Shown here piece by piece: positions 51,309-61,936 of a stretch of 64,000 bases of DNA. This DNA is from Eukaryota sp. TZLM1-RC (lineage: Eukaryota > Metamonada: BaSk clade). Position numbers and translations under genes: made by a program. The notes under the pieces were generated by a model. The model searched no databases, had not been told where the DNA came from, and worked only from the letters and a program-made list of their open reading frames with translations. Numbering within the stretch: position 1 is the stretch's first letter; the number at the start of each line of letters is the position of its first letter. Location: the NCBI GenBank assembly GCA_040285825.1, contig JAUPSS010000004.1:3266550-3330549 (forward strand), given 5' to 3'.

Positions 51309-54300
51309 TCAAATATTTATTGCTGTTCTGATTAATGGTGATATGTGTCCAATAAAATCATCTTTTTGTCTATGACCAAGACATTTAAGTATTAACTGAA
51401 TTACTTTCACAACACTTTCTTCATCAATTTGCTTTTCAAAAAGTGTATTCACCAATTCAGCAAAGTTGAAAATACAAAAATCTTTTAACGTTAACTGATG
51501 GAGAGAAGAAACCAAAAGAAATAGATTGGTCTCATCCAACAATTGTTTTGAAATGTCAATTATTTTTTGAATTAATTGCTCAGATGCCTTTTGTACTTCG
51601 TGATTGAATAATTTCCTCTTTTTTGGAGGTAAAAAACTGCCAACTGATGAAACTAAAGGTATTTGGCCAATTAAGTTGACTAAAACATTAGCAAAACCAT
51701 AGACAGTGTGATCTCCATTTGTAAATTCTTTCAAGATTTTGGTGAATAACGAAAAGTCTTCTGTGGTCAATGAATTTCTCAACATTTCCATAACTTTAGA
51801 TGAATCTTCTGAACCTTGGGGATCACTTTCTTGACGAGGTCGTTTGACTTCAGGAGACTTTGCAAAAGACCCTGTAAGTCCAGATGGTCTGTATTTGAGA
51901 TTTGATCTCACTGAGAGAGGAGAAGTGGCCGAAAATTTGTGGGCAGAGAGATGCTGAGCTGGTGAAACAGAAACTGGTTGACGATTTGATTGATGAATTG
52001 ATGGTTTTTCGTTTATTTTATTGAATAATTTATTAATTCCAGTGTTATTTGAACCTATTGGAGTTAAAAATTCTGATTTTTTGACAGGTCTCATTTTTGG
52101 AGTCATGATCCTTTTTGTCTCAATGAGCTCCTTTCTATCAGGTTCAAATTTTTGATAAAACGAGTTGAGCTCACGAAGAGAATCACCAAAATTCTTGCAA
52201 ATTTTCACATTTGACTTTAACCAATTAGGTAAATGGTTCAATAATCCTGAAAATCTCTTATCCATTAGAACTATAGCTCCATAATCAGATTTGTGGCGAA
52301 TAATTCTTCCTATTGCTTGATTGACGGCTCTCATAGCAGACTGTAGATACCAGTCTTGTCCAGTGAGCTTTTCTACGACATTGACACGTGTCAGTACCAA
52401 ATTTTGGGCTTTTTGTGCATCAGAGCGATCTTGATAATCTTGATCTAGAAATTTACGTTTCAGAATTACTCTCGGATCATTTAATTGAGGAAAAGGAATT
52501 CCTGGCACCATAACCAATCTTCCACTTCGATCTTTAAAATCCATTCCCTCTGATGCTCTTCCTCGACAGACCCCATATAACACTGCTCTTCGTTGGTTGT
52601 TAATAGAGTTGGAGAAGGAGGTGATGATTTGGTTGTAATCAACGGTGTTGACGTCATCAGAAGGTGATTGATTAATTGGTCGCTCAAAATACACATCAGC
52701 AAGTGACTGCATTCCTTTATTTATATCCTCATGGTCCCATTCTTTAACACATTGCTCCAAGTAGTTAAAAGAAGGGAAAAAAACAAGGGAACCGTCCCTA
52801 TTACTTTGCACGTAGTTGTAAATACTTGTGCCTAAATCAGAAATATATCCAGAATTACTTCTATTTTTGTAAGAAGAATCAAGTAGTTTTCCAGCAGGCC
52901 CGTTTTCAACAATTAAAAACAAAATTCTAGACTTGTCCACTATATGATTACCCTGAAACTCAACCAAAAAAGGAATTCCAAGTTCATATTTCAATGCAGG
53001 TAAAGGTGATAAAGTACCAGAAGCTAAAAGAATAGATTTTGGTTGAGCATTTAGTAGTAAACTTTTCATGACGACTGAACCGCTAAAACACCAATAGGAA
53101 AGTATCACATCATCTTTTTGATTGGCTGTATGATTATTGAGCGCTTTCCCTTTTGAAACAATAACCTTAAACCACTTCGACATTGATTGAGTAAAAGCAC
53201 CATAAACGATAGTCAACAAATTTTGTAAATTCAATAAAGCAATCGTTCCTTTCGAATTTCTGGAAACTGATTGGGTAAGGTAATTTGACAGAAGCCTTGA
53301 AATTACAGACTCCAATAAAACACCATTAAAGCTTAATTTGCCATAATTACTGAATAGTTTTTCAATAAAAGGACCTTCAAAATCTTTGAAAATATTAGAA
53401 GAATCTAATTCTTTGGCCAAGTTTAAAACAGAAGTAGCAAGAGCTTGACAAAAGCGCTTGAGAATGAGTAATTCTGAATTAAACTGAGCAAGTGTTCGCT
53501 GATGATCAGGAATTGATGATGTGTCAGCTGAATGATCAATCAAATTTGATTGGAGATTTGATTGAATTTGACTCAAAACTCCATCAATCTCAGAAACGGC
53601 AGCTATCAATCCTGAAGACGAAAGGTCAACAGACATCTCCTGACTCGCAGCGTCAGCAATATTATGAGCTTCGTCCAAAATTATAATGGAATTTTTCAAA
53701 TCAAATTTCAATTGATTTCGTGCTGATGACGATAACAGGTAATTATAAGGCATCAAAATAACATCAGCTTCCTTTGCTAGAGAACGAGAGGTTAAATATG
53801 GACAGAAATTACGTTCTTCACAAACTCTTGCAAAATCTTCAATATTGAGTGAATTAAACCTCAAATCTTTTGCCTCGTGTGCCGCAAATGGACAAGCTTT
53901 GAGATATCGATTACACATCGCACCCTGCGCTGATCCGGGTTTATTCCTGACATTATCATTAAGGCAGTAACGATCACGACCAGCGAGCATAGAAACAGTG
54001 GGATGGACCTTGAGAGGGAGCTTCTTGAGTTCAGCAGCGACTTGCTTGAGTTGGGAGTGGGTGCGGGAGGCATAAACTATTTTGATTGGAGTGTAATCTT
54101 GTTGGTTTTGGGAACGAAGTTTGTGGTTTTGGGTGTAGCTTAATGTACTGGCCAACAGACATGCAGTTTTACCACAACCAGTAGGAGATTCTAGGATAGC
54201 ATTGGTGGCGGTATCAAGAGCACGGTATACAGCTGCCATGAAGTCTAATTGAGTGGGATAAGGTGATTCATAGGGGAAAGCAGTTTCAAGACCACTTACA

Positions 54301-54362
54301 TAGATTGATCGGGTAGAAAATGTAGGAGTTGTCACAGTGCTGCCATTGGAGGAAGGGTGCAT
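51309..54362 (-). CDS. RTEL1: RTEL1-type iron-sulfur DNA helicase
   Basis: 1017 aa, ATG start. Superfamily 2, XPD-like helicase that dismantles D-loops, telomeric loops and G-quadruplexes. Walker A reads SPTGCGKTA (59-67), motif Ia YASRTHSQL (97-105), Walker B DEAH (230-233), and motif VI NQAIGRIIRHKSDYGAIVL. Iron-sulfur cysteines are at about 133, 150, 157 and 187 with RTEL1-like spacing (RYCLN, AMCNRYLKAC, NFCPYLTSR). The phrase FMPYNYLL-like ILMPYNYLL is also characteristic. C-terminal to the helicase core is a Ser-rich linker, then a helical region with FLPPKKRKLF that fits the harmonin-like domains of RTEL1; no RING finger was seen. Distinguished from XPD and FANCJ by the N-terminal ESPYPTQLDFMAAVYRAL context and length. 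Confidence 0.9.
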   Translation of the reverse strand: MHPSSNGSTVTTPTFSTRSIYVSGLETAFPYESPYPTQLDFMAAVYRALDTATNAILESPTGCGKTACLLASTLSYTQNHKLRSQNQQDYTPIKIVYASRTHSQLKQVAAELKKLPLKVHPTVSMLAGRDRYCLNDNVRNKPGSAQGAMCNRYLKACPFAAHEAKDLRFNSLNIEDFARVCEERNFCPYLTSRSLAKEADVILMPYNYLLSSSARNQLKFDLKNSIIILDEAHNIADAASQEMSVDLSSSGLIAAVSEIDGVLSQIQSNLQSNLIDHSADTSSIPDHQRTLAQFNSELLILKRFCQALATSVLNLAKELDSSNIFKDFEGPFIEKLFSNYGKLSFNGVLLESVISRLLSNYLTQSVSRNSKGTIALLNLQNLLTIVYGAFTQSMSKWFKVIVSKGKALNNHTANQKDDVILSYWCFSGSVVMKSLLLNAQPKSILLASGTLSPLPALKYELGIPFLVEFQGNHIVDKSRILFLIVENGPAGKLLDSSYKNRSNSGYISDLGTSIYNYVQSNRDGSLVFFPSFNYLEQCVKEWDHEDINKGMQSLADVYFERPINQSPSDDVNTVDYNQIITSFSNSINNQRRAVLYGVCRGRASEGMDFKDRSGRLVMVPGIPFPQLNDPRVILKRKFLDQDYQDRSDAQKAQNLVLTRVNVVEKLTGQDWYLQSAMRAVNQAIGRIIRHKSDYGAIVLMDKRFSGLLNHLPNWLKSNVKICKNFGDSLRELNSFYQKFEPDRKELIETKRIMTPKMRPVKKSEFLTPIGSNNTGINKLFNKINEKPSIHQSNRQPVSVSPAQHLSAHKFSATSPLSVRSNLKYRPSGLTGSFAKSPEVKRPRQESDPQGSEDSSKVMEMLRNSLTTEDFSLFTKILKEFTNGDHTVYGFANVLVNLIGQIPLVSSVGSFLPPKKRKLFNHEVQKASEQLIQKIIDISKQLLDETNLFLLVSSLHQLTLKDFCIFNFAELVNTLFEKQIDEESVVKVIQLILKCLGHRQKDDFIGHISPLIRTAINI

Positions 54363-54739
54363 TCCTATGATACGTTGATGTGTCTTTAATCCCTCAATGT
54401 GTTGTGTGACCTTTGTCTTGTGAGTGCAAAAAATACTGGATGGGCAAACCCAACTCTTAGTCTCTTTTCCAAAAAAAATTTTCCCATAAAACAGATTTGA
54501 TAAATAAAAATACTGATGTTAGTGTATCAGATTGTGCTTTCCTACAACAAAATTTTCGACTCAATACTTTGAAACAATTCTGTCATCTGTGTATTTTTAT
54601 GTTTAGAATAGATGCGGATATGAAGTAACAAGCGGAGTCTTATTGGGATAATAGCCCACATTTTGAAATCTTGTGATTCTTCTACAGCATGAGATTTGTG
54701 TCGTTCCTTTGATTCACTGAGAACGGAATTTTTTGCTGA
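54363..54739. other. Intergenic region, RTEL1 promoter side
   Basis: Upstream of the RTEL1 start. No gene recognised. The right part may contain further decayed LINE sequence. Confidence 0.45.
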
Positions 54740-55870
54740 TTTATTAGATGTAGAACCAAGAATGTTGAAAGATGACTTATTTTCTCAAGCAAATTCGGCT
54801 TGGTACTGGATTTACTAAATTTTCTATTTTGTGTTAATCAGCTTTTTGGGTGAAAGCAAAGAATTTAATTTCTCAATTTTCTCATAGATTTCCTGTAGAT
54901 TCTCATCTGTTGGTTCCCAATTGCAGTCCATATTTGAATGCTTTATCTTGTGAACATGATAGATTGCCACCACAAATTAGGACCAACTGTTTTCCCCAAT
55001 CAATTGAAGAAATTCCAAACTGGTCTCTTTTTAATTTGTAGTTTTGCTGTAAAAATGTTCAACAAAAATTGTCAAAGATTTTTGAAAGCTTGGATTTTGA
55101 TAATAGACTTAGCTTGGCCATGAAACAAAATCCTGCTTTTGCAAATCTTTTACAAGATATGTGTGATAGTATTTCTTCAGCCTTAGTAACAACAATTCCT
55201 CAAGGTTATGGTATTCTCTTAATTGATATTACTTGGATTTTGAATATGAGATTTCGTTCCTTTATCTTGCCTGGTTATTTACCTCATAATTAAATTTGTA
55301 CATGTTCTCGAAAAATTACAATTACTCATTTGTTAAATTACCCACATTACATTACCTTCAGAAGAAAAGTTCACGATTCTTCAAGAGACCAATTATGTTG
55401 TATGTTTAAGTCTTATAGAATTAAATCCTTTTTCTAACTTCTGTTGTGGAATCTGTTTGATGCAGAAGATGATTTTCATAAGAATAATTGAGGTGATGTC
55501 ATATTACGTGGATTAGATGGAACCTTTATTTTACTGGATGTAATGTCTGTTGATCCATTTAATGCCTCAAACGAAAGGTTTGTTGATTCTGAAATTCATA
55601 ATCCTCTTTCAAATGCTGAAAATTTACAAATCACAAAATGCAATGAACGTTTGTCCAAATTGTCCAGTTTACATGCCAAATACAATTTGAATCTTGGATC
55701 TCACTATAAGGGAGTTGCATCTAGTGCTCTTGTTTTGGAAGAAATGGATTATTTAAATGTTGATTTATAGGATGTTAATCAAAAAATATTCAAAAGAGCG
55801 TTGGAGGAATAAATAGTTGTACATAGATTGTCATGTTTCCTCGAAGTGTTTCTGAAACAATGTTCTTTAG
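54740..55870 (+). mobile_element. Degenerate LINE family A-like remnant (copy A6)
   Basis: Open fragments in order resemble the family A C-terminus: HRFPVDSHLLVPNCSPYL, FESLDFDNRLSLAMKQNPAF, MRFRSFILPGYLP, a damaged zinc motif (CTCSRKITITHLLN, last Cys lost), HDSSRDQLCCMFKSY, then VMSVDPFNASNERF. Several stops and shifts interrupt it. It is more diverged from the other copies than they are from each other, so it is an older insertion or a separate subfamily. Confidence 0.7.
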
Positions 55871-56139
55871 CACAGACCGCCGCGAATTTGTAGAAGAAAC
55901 AAGGTCCTCAACAACCCTAATGACTTCTTGCTTTTGTTGAGGATTGTGGAGAAGACGTTCATCAAAATGCGTATTGATAAGGAGTCAATTGTACACTTCA
56001 GTCTGATTTGAAGCCAATGGCTTAATCAAAAAAGACAACTTTATTTTGGTCTGGTTATCAGTTATCGCAAAATTGCCAAAGTTTTTCTTAGACTTACTTT
56101 ATTTTTTATTTTGTTCCAAATTTGTGTTTGGTATTTTTT
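55871..56139. other. Unassigned spacer between LINE remnants
   Basis: No coding potential recognised. Confidence 0.35.
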
Positions 56140-56325
56140 TAAGGCGTTTTCAAATTCAATTTGTCATTGTTAATAGATTACCTCGGTTTTTCAATCGAAT
56201 AAGAGAAGCTTTAGCTAGACAGCAAGCAGATCAAGATTTTGTAGAGAAAATCTTGGTTCAATGATATTCGTCCCATTAGTTATGAGTTAATTTCATTAAG
56301 TGTGCATGTTCAATAAATATATCTT
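56140..56325 (+). mobile_element. LINE family B 3'-end fragment (copy B4)
   Basis: Encodes QFVIVNRLPRFFNRIREALA and ends EKILVQ, then the family B 3' UTR (ATATTCGTCCCATTAGTTAT) and AATAAA tail. No clear target duplication was found. Confidence 0.78.
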
Positions 56326-56490
56326 TAATTGTGTTTTCAAAACAATGAATTAGAAAATCCGTTATCAAATAACGAAAACAACTGTCATCAAAGTAGTACT
56401 CAACAAGCACAGCAATCAGCATTATTCTTATTCACCTTCTTCAATCCAAAAACTTTGAAGACAAAATTTGTGAAATTCCAAATAGCAAAT

Positions 56491-56530
56491 TTATCTCATT
56501 GATATAGACAATATCTGTTACAATGAACAA
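56491..56530 (+). repeat. 40-bp repeat matching the acyltransferase 5' region
   Basis: Matches 59693-59732 at 37 of 40 positions, including the ATG region of the acyltransferase gene (CAATGAACAA). Here the ATG leads only to a short frame. Confidence 0.7.
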
Positions 56531-56653
56531 ATTTTGGGGCTACAAATTTAACGCAACGACTTATGAATGCTGAACCTTTTCAAATGGCTCTCTTCTAACT
56601 TGTTGTGTTGTTTGGAGTGGTTTTTGTCTATAAGGTTAAGGTTAATTTATTAA

Positions 56654-57808
56654 ATCCAAAAAAATGCAAAGTACAAAGTAACTGCAAAAGAATTAAAAGA
56701 TAAAGAAAAATATATTGATGACCCCAGCATCAATCCTTCTGAATTTCAAGATATGACCCTTGCTGCTGCTGATCCAGGAAAATCTGATCTACTCTATTTT
56801 TCTGCCAATTTAGCTACTTGAATGACTCATTCAAAAAAACTTGAGAGAGATAAATATGTTCATTTCAGGTACACTCAAAATCAACGAAGATTTGAGTCGA
56901 AAAGTTCCAAATTCAAAAGAATAAAAGACAGCATACGTAATGACACTCTTATCACAATAAGTGACTCCACTGGTAGAGTGATTGATCTATGCAATTATGA
57001 ACCATCTGAAGAACAACAACAAAGGATGGATTTAAACAGCAGTATAATTAATCAAATGAATGAAAGAACAATTAGTTTATTAAGAGGTGAAGTACCTCAA
57101 GAAATCAATATTCCCCACGAAATTGATTACTCATTCAATTTGAGAAATAATGATCACACGACTAAAGCTGTAGCAGAATGGGAGGCAACATTATCCCAAT
57201 TCAACTCCAAAAGCTGCAGGTTTGATAGATTTATGGAGTATATCAAACAAAAGAATTTTGTGAATAGTATTGTTGGTCAAGTCTATCATCAAAAAATATT
57301 TAGGAAACTAAGATGGTGGGCTGAGATTAATCGCACAAGATCCGAGGCAAAAATGATCCAAAGATTCAAATCAGTAATTGGTGATCCCAGCCAAGTAGTT
57401 ATTGGAATCGGAGACTGGGAACAACGAAAACACCTGAAATTCAAAGAACCTACTAAGGGAAAAGGTTTGAGAATTCTATTTAAAAAGGCTGGTTATAAAG
57501 TCTTTTTAATTGATGAGTTTCGAACCAGTTGCTGTTGTTTCAACTGTAAGAAAGCGGAGAAAACAGTTGAAACATTCCGATGGTGCAGAAATCCTAGGCC
57601 ATGGAAGAGACATGAGATGTCTATTTGTCACGGGCTTACCATGTGTAAATCATGCGAAAGTTTGTGGAATAGAGATCGAAATGCTTCGCTGAATATGTTG
57701 GCAGTGATGGAAGCACATGTAAATGGTGGAGATAGACCAAAATACCTGCAGAGAGTCAAGGTTGGCAGTGGTTCAAAGAAAACAAGTTCAAAGTGGTATT
57801 TTTTTTAA
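56654..57808 (+). pseudogene. Fanzor copy D, catalytic residues intact but one in-frame TGA
   Basis: From 56654 one frame runs to the stop at 57806-57808, broken only by a TGA at 56819-56821; the ORF after it (56822-57808) encodes 328 aa. RuvC-I reads AAADPGKSDLLYFSA (Asp codon 56771-56773), followed by FRYTQNQRRFESKSSKFKRI, a motif typical of Fanzor proteins. VVIGIGDW follows, then RuvC-II LIDEFRTSCCCFNC with Glu, then a second zinc pair CKSCESLWNRDRNASLNM that includes RuvC-III. All three acidic catalytic positions are present. The N-terminal (REC/wedge) part is not recognisable upstream. It could be a recent pseudogene, or the stop could be bypassed. A different sublineage from copies A/B and C. 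Confidence 0.78.
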
Positions 57809-59692
57809 AAACTGGAATATTTATTGAGATAAAAATAAAATGGCTGCTCTGGATTTTAAAGCAAGAGAGAAACATAGAAAATATGATAAAGACATTGGAG
57901 AGGCAAATGTCGATAGAAATACACAGCTCGTTTTTATTGCTTTCCCATTTTCGATAAATGGAAGATTATCAGTTGAAGCAGAAACTTTTTTGGATGACTT
58001 CCAAAAAATGGTGAAAGAAAAAACAATGAAAAGATTTGATATTTTTTTATGGCGTTCACGGATTCAATTTGCCATTATTAATAGATTACCGCGGTTTTTC
58101 AATCGAATTAGAGAAGCTTTAGCTAGACAGCAAGCAAATCAAGATTTTGTAGAGGAAATCTTGGTTTAATGATAGTCGTCCCATTAGTTATGATTTAATT
58201 TAATCAAGTGTGCAAATTCAATAAATTTCGATAAAAATAACCATCTAGAATTCAATATCCTCCAAACAAGCGTCACTGTTACTGAACCTACTCACAGCAT
58301 TACGTTCATATTCTACACCAATAGCTAAAAGTGCCTTTGAAATCATTGTAGGAATAGACTTGAAAATGCAAAAAACAATTCTATTTAACCAGAAAGTGGA
58401 GTTCATTGTTTTACCAGACCTATTCAGTAACACTTTTTTAAAATTTTCCAAAAAGTGCAACCCTGAAGGTCCAATATTGCCAAAAAGAGAAATGGCAAAC
58501 GGCACAAACTGATATTTCACATGTTCCACTCTACCTAACTGTGCCAAAGGTTCTTCATATTTTTTTATCTTCTTTTTTTCGGCGTTAGATAATGGCGAAT
58601 CAGCGGAATACACTAAACGAGCAGCAGAATTTTTGCAAACATCAACTGAGACAACATCTACAACATTAACAACACCATCGATCCCTGGAGCTACTAAATC
58701 TGCCCTTCTGTTACCAAAGGAATCATCAGTTTGATCTGAAGACAGCTTACGTACTAGTGGCTCAATAAAAGCCTCTATATTGAAACTTTTGCACATGGCA
58801 TATAATTGATCACGAACTGAGTCATGAACAATTGAGTGATAAGTTATAAAATACTTACAGTTTAAAATATGGGAAAGCGTAACAACACTCTTGCTGCGAC
58901 AAATTAAATCATTTCGTAATGAACAAGGCCATAGAAAACATCTCATTCTCATTGCATTGGTCCATTGGTGATCATTAAGTAGAAGGCCATAAATGTTGAA
59001 TTTGGGAATTTGGGAAATTAGGCAACTTGAACAACTGTCTTCAAGATCAATCAAAAAGTTTGCAAAAACGGGATTTTTTTCCTTAGCCAAGGTAAGACGT
59101 ACAATATATTCCAAGTTTTCTAAAACTTTCAAGATTTTTTTCTGCAATTTTGCAAAAGTCAGTGGTAAGGAGAGCAAGCTTCTTGAAGGAAGTTCCACAA
59201 TATCAGAGGGGAAACATTGAGCCCAAATATTGGGTGAAAGAGTTTCAATTCCTGTTGCAAAGAAATAAGATAAGAGCTGCCACAATTTTCAATGAGATGA
59301 ATTTTTTCAGGAAAACGATTCACTAATTCATAAATAAAATTCTTTCCACCTCCAATAAAGGCAGCTTTACAAAGGTAGCTTGATTTATGAAAATCAACAC
59401 CACCAAAATTTATACCACAAAAAATGTGGCTTCGTAACTGATATGCATCAATTTCCAATAATTTTGCTAAAAAACTGGTTCTTTGTTCATTAAAAATGCG
59501 ACAAAACTCCAAAGAAATTGATGGTGATGTTGATCTCAAAATATGAGTAAATTCTCCAGAATAACAGATTTTTAGGAAAAAGAATTTCAAATGTTTCTCA
59601 ATATTTAAATTTTCTATTGAAAAAAGGCATTGAGAAGAAAATGTTCCACTTCCCAAAAACTCAGTCCCTCTACATTGGTGTAAAAAGGACAC
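57799..59692 (-). mobile_element. Longest LINE family A copy (A7), interrupted by a family B insertion
   Basis: The minus-strand sense 3' end (A-run seen as Ts at 57799-57806, then the 3' UTR) begins directly at the Fanzor D stop. The ORF part, 59692-59159 and 59285-58245, has one frameshift. It covers the RT thumb (NFGGVDFHKSSYLCKAAFIGG), IVRLTLAKEKNP, a damaged zinc motif, VHDSVRDQLYAMC, the endonuclease-like NRRADLVAPGIDG then VVDVVSVDVC, and the ending EDIEF. Its 3' UTR is split by the family B copy at 57839-58229, flanked by GATAAAAATAA. Confidence 0.85.
57839..58229 (+). mobile_element. LINE family B insertion (copy B5) nested in family A
   Basis: 391 bp flanked by the perfect 11-bp repeat GATAAAAATAA at 57828-57838 and 58230-58240, which belongs to the 3' UTR of the surrounding family A element. 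A 109-codon frame (57840-58169) runs from FKAREKHRKYDKD to VEEILV and is nearly identical to the C-terminus of copy B1. Confidence 0.88.
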
Positions 59693-59732
59693 TTATTTCA
59701 TTGTTATAGACAATATCTGTTTCAATGAACAA
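59693..59732 (+). repeat. 40-bp repeat at the acyltransferase start
   Basis: Partner of 56491-56530 (3 mismatches). It includes the start codon of the acyltransferase gene. Confidence 0.7.
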
Positions 59733-61170
59733 CATCGACACCTCTCAAAGATGGTACTTCCTTGATTGGATGCGTGTTTTGGGTGTTCTTCAGGTGATGA
59801 TTGTCCATGCTCTTCAGTTCTTTGACAATCATCCAGATGCTTTTGCATTCAAGCTCCGTGATCCCTCTGAACCCGAAATACCTGTAGTTGAGGCTTATCA
59901 ACTCTATGGCCATGCATTCGGTATGCCTGTCTTCTTCATCATTGCTGGAGCCGCTGCTGTACTTGGCTACTCTTCGAAAAAGAACGTATACAAGAGTATC
60001 TGTGCTCGTGCTGCCCGTCTCCTTGTTCCTCTCTCCCTTGGCCTTTTTGTCCTCATCATTCCTGCAAAATTCATCACCCCAGAGACCATTATATGCGGAG
60101 ACCTTGAAGCTCCTTCTAATTTCTTCTACTTCTATTTCTTCTACTTAGCTCGCTGTCTCCCGCACCATGGAGTCTGGTGGTTGTGGTTCCTGGTCATTCT
60201 GTTTGTCGTCACCTCAGCCATACTTCCCCTCATCGACTCTTCCTCTGCAGTTCTAGCAAAACCCACAGACCCTTCAACACACAAGCAGTCGAATATCTTT
60301 TTACTAATTTATTCTATAGTTATATTTGCAATTTCTTTTGTTTCTGGTCTTCCTTTTACCTGCGCCCTAGCCGCTGTTATACAGATTTATGTCGTAACTG
60401 GCTTGTTGTCTCTCAAGGTCACATCAAACAACATTAACGGTAAGTACTCGTGGTTAGCCTTTGCTTTGTCATCTTTAGCTAGAGGTGTTTACCATTTACG
60501 AATTCCGGCAGAAGATGACTTTGTAGCAAATTGGTTATTTGTTTTGGTAGGTTTTGCGCTTCCTGTGATAATGGGAGCTTCAATGGCTCTGTATAAGGAT
60601 GATTTTATGAATTTTATAAGAAATAAGAAATTAGTTGGTATTTTTGGATTGATAACCATTTCTCTTTCCTTATTTCTAATGGGTATTGTAGCTGGACAAG
60701 AAGATCCAAGGTTTGATTATTACAAGCTTAATGGTATTTATGTCACCTACAAGGGTGGTTTTGCTGAATGGAATAGACTAAAGTTTCATTTAGCTACTGT
60801 TGTTTTATTATGTGTCATTCTATCTTTTGCGGTATTAACCATTAATGATCCTATTAACAAGGCAGTATACACCTTTTTGAATAGGTCTGTTGTTTGTGTC
60901 TATATGCTGCATGGTCTGCCTCAAATTATTATTGCAAGTTTTTTGAGTAATCTTAATGTACCTCTTTTGTTTGAAATATTGATTATGATCTCTATACCGC
61001 AGATCATGACGTATTGCTCGGCTGTTTTGATTGATAATGTGAAATATTTAAGAACTGTTTTTGGTTTCACTGGAAAACCTGTAAAAATTCCGTTCATTAA
61101 AGGTAAAGAGAAGGAAATAGAAAATCAGAATTTTGAAAATCCAATGATTATTGTTGATAATAGCAAGTAG
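59725..61170 (+). CDS. Acyltransferase-3 family membrane protein
   Basis: 481 aa, ATG start. Acyltransferase-3 proteins transfer acyl groups, often to sugars, at membranes. The N-terminal YFLDWMRVLGVLQVMIVHAL carries the family's first membrane helix and the conserved His/Arg region. About ten hydrophobic segments follow, including FGMPVFFIIAGAAAVLGY, RLLVPLSLGLFVLIIP and HGVWWLWFLVILFVV. The C-terminal ~35 residues are hydrophilic and probably cytosolic. The overall pattern resembles bacterial OPGC-like and fungal acyltransferase-3 proteins; the substrate is unknown. The sequence just before and including its ATG is duplicated at 56491-56530. Confidence 0.85.
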   Translation: MNNIDTSQRWYFLDWMRVLGVLQVMIVHALQFFDNHPDAFAFKLRDPSEPEIPVVEAYQLYGHAFGMPVFFIIAGAAAVLGYSSKKNVYKSICARAARLLVPLSLGLFVLIIPAKFITPETIICGDLEAPSNFFYFYFFYLARCLPHHGVWWLWFLVILFVVTSAILPLIDSSSAVLAKPTDPSTHKQSNIFLLIYSIVIFAISFVSGLPFTCALAAVIQIYVVTGLLSLKVTSNNINGKYSWLAFALSSLARGVYHLRIPAEDDFVANWLFVLVGFALPVIMGASMALYKDDFMNFIRNKKLVGIFGLITISLSLFLMGIVAGQEDPRFDYYKLNGIYVTYKGGFAEWNRLKFHLATVVLLCVILSFAVLTINDPINKAVYTFLNRSVVCVYMLHGLPQIIIASFLSNLNVPLLFEILIMISIPQIMTYCSAVLIDNVKYLRTVFGFTGKPVKIPFIKGKEKEIENQNFENPMIIVDNSK

Positions 61171-61282
61171 TTTATTTATAATTGTTTTGATCTGTTTTTA
61201 ATAATATAATTTTAATTTTTGATTCTAATTGGCTAAATAGACTGAATATAACACTAAATCTAATTAGTTAAATAAAAAACCA

Positions 61283-61936
61283 TCAACTTTTTGGATCCTC
61301 TTCTTTCTTTGTTTTACTGTTTTCAGATTTTTTTAACAAATCACCTTCCCATTGTTTTTTAAATTTCAAAAATAATTTCATTGCTGCTGACGCATCTTCT
61401 GCTGGATCATGTTCCCCGGATTGAATATTTAATTTTAAGAACTTGGCAGCCAGCATTTGAAGTTTTGGTGTAGAAGTAGAAGGCATTCCTCTTTGAAAGT
61501 ACTTATATTTTGCTGTGTCACGAATAAGTGACCGTGGATGAGAGAGTCCCAGAGCCCTGAAATCATGTTGAAGATCATGTCCGACAACCACACGGTTTGA
61601 TATGAGAGAGTTTACTTCACGTTGACACTGGGAGAATGAAACGGCATTTTGAAGGTTTTCTGCAGTGACACCGCTCCAACGTGTTCGATAGTCAGTGACT
61701 TCTTCCTGTGGTTTTACGTAGTTGGAATAGACAGTTTCGCATAGTTCATTGACAACAACTACATGAGCTAAAGCTGATCGATGACCTCCTGATCCAACAC
61801 CAACCATTTCACAATCAAGAGCAAGACAACGAGTAAGTCGAGGCTGATCAGAAGATGAAACTTTCTTTAGTGGTTTAGAAGTAGACCGTCTGCGTTTCCT
61901 GAGATGTGCTTTCCAATTGGAATCTGCTTTCACCAT
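61283..61936 (-). CDS. REXO4: REXO4-type 3'-5' RNA exonuclease
   Basis: 217 aa from MVKADSNWKAHLRK, chosen because SNWK near the start is typical of Rex4 proteins; the open frame extends upstream but starts without ATG. DEDDh exonuclease core: LALDCEMVGVG (first Asp/Glu pair), VVGHDLQHDFRAL (second Asp) and HDPAEDASAAM (His and last Asp). Rex4-family enzymes act in the nucleolus in rRNA processing. There are short basic N- and C-terminal extensions. Usual length is 280-420 aa, so this is compact. An upstream exon cannot be excluded. Confidence 0.88.
   Translation of the reverse strand: MVKADSNWKAHLRKRRRSTSKPLKKVSSSDQPRLTRCLALDCEMVGVGSGGHRSALAHVVVVNELCETVYSNYVKPQEEVTDYRTRWSGVTAENLQNAVSFSQCQREVNSLISNRVVVGHDLQHDFRALGLSHPRSLIRDTAKYKYFQRGMPSTSTPKLQMLAAKFLKLNIQSGEHDPAEDASAAMKLFLKFKKQWEGDLLKKSENSKTKKEEDPKS

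Noticed and set aside
56819-56821. TGA in Fanzor copy D as a recoded (selenocysteine or reassigned) codon
   Set aside because: Host genes in the window use TGA as a terminator (for example the Ctf4-side and LINE ORFs) and there is no supporting downstream structure I can recognise. A point mutation in a transposon copy is simpler.
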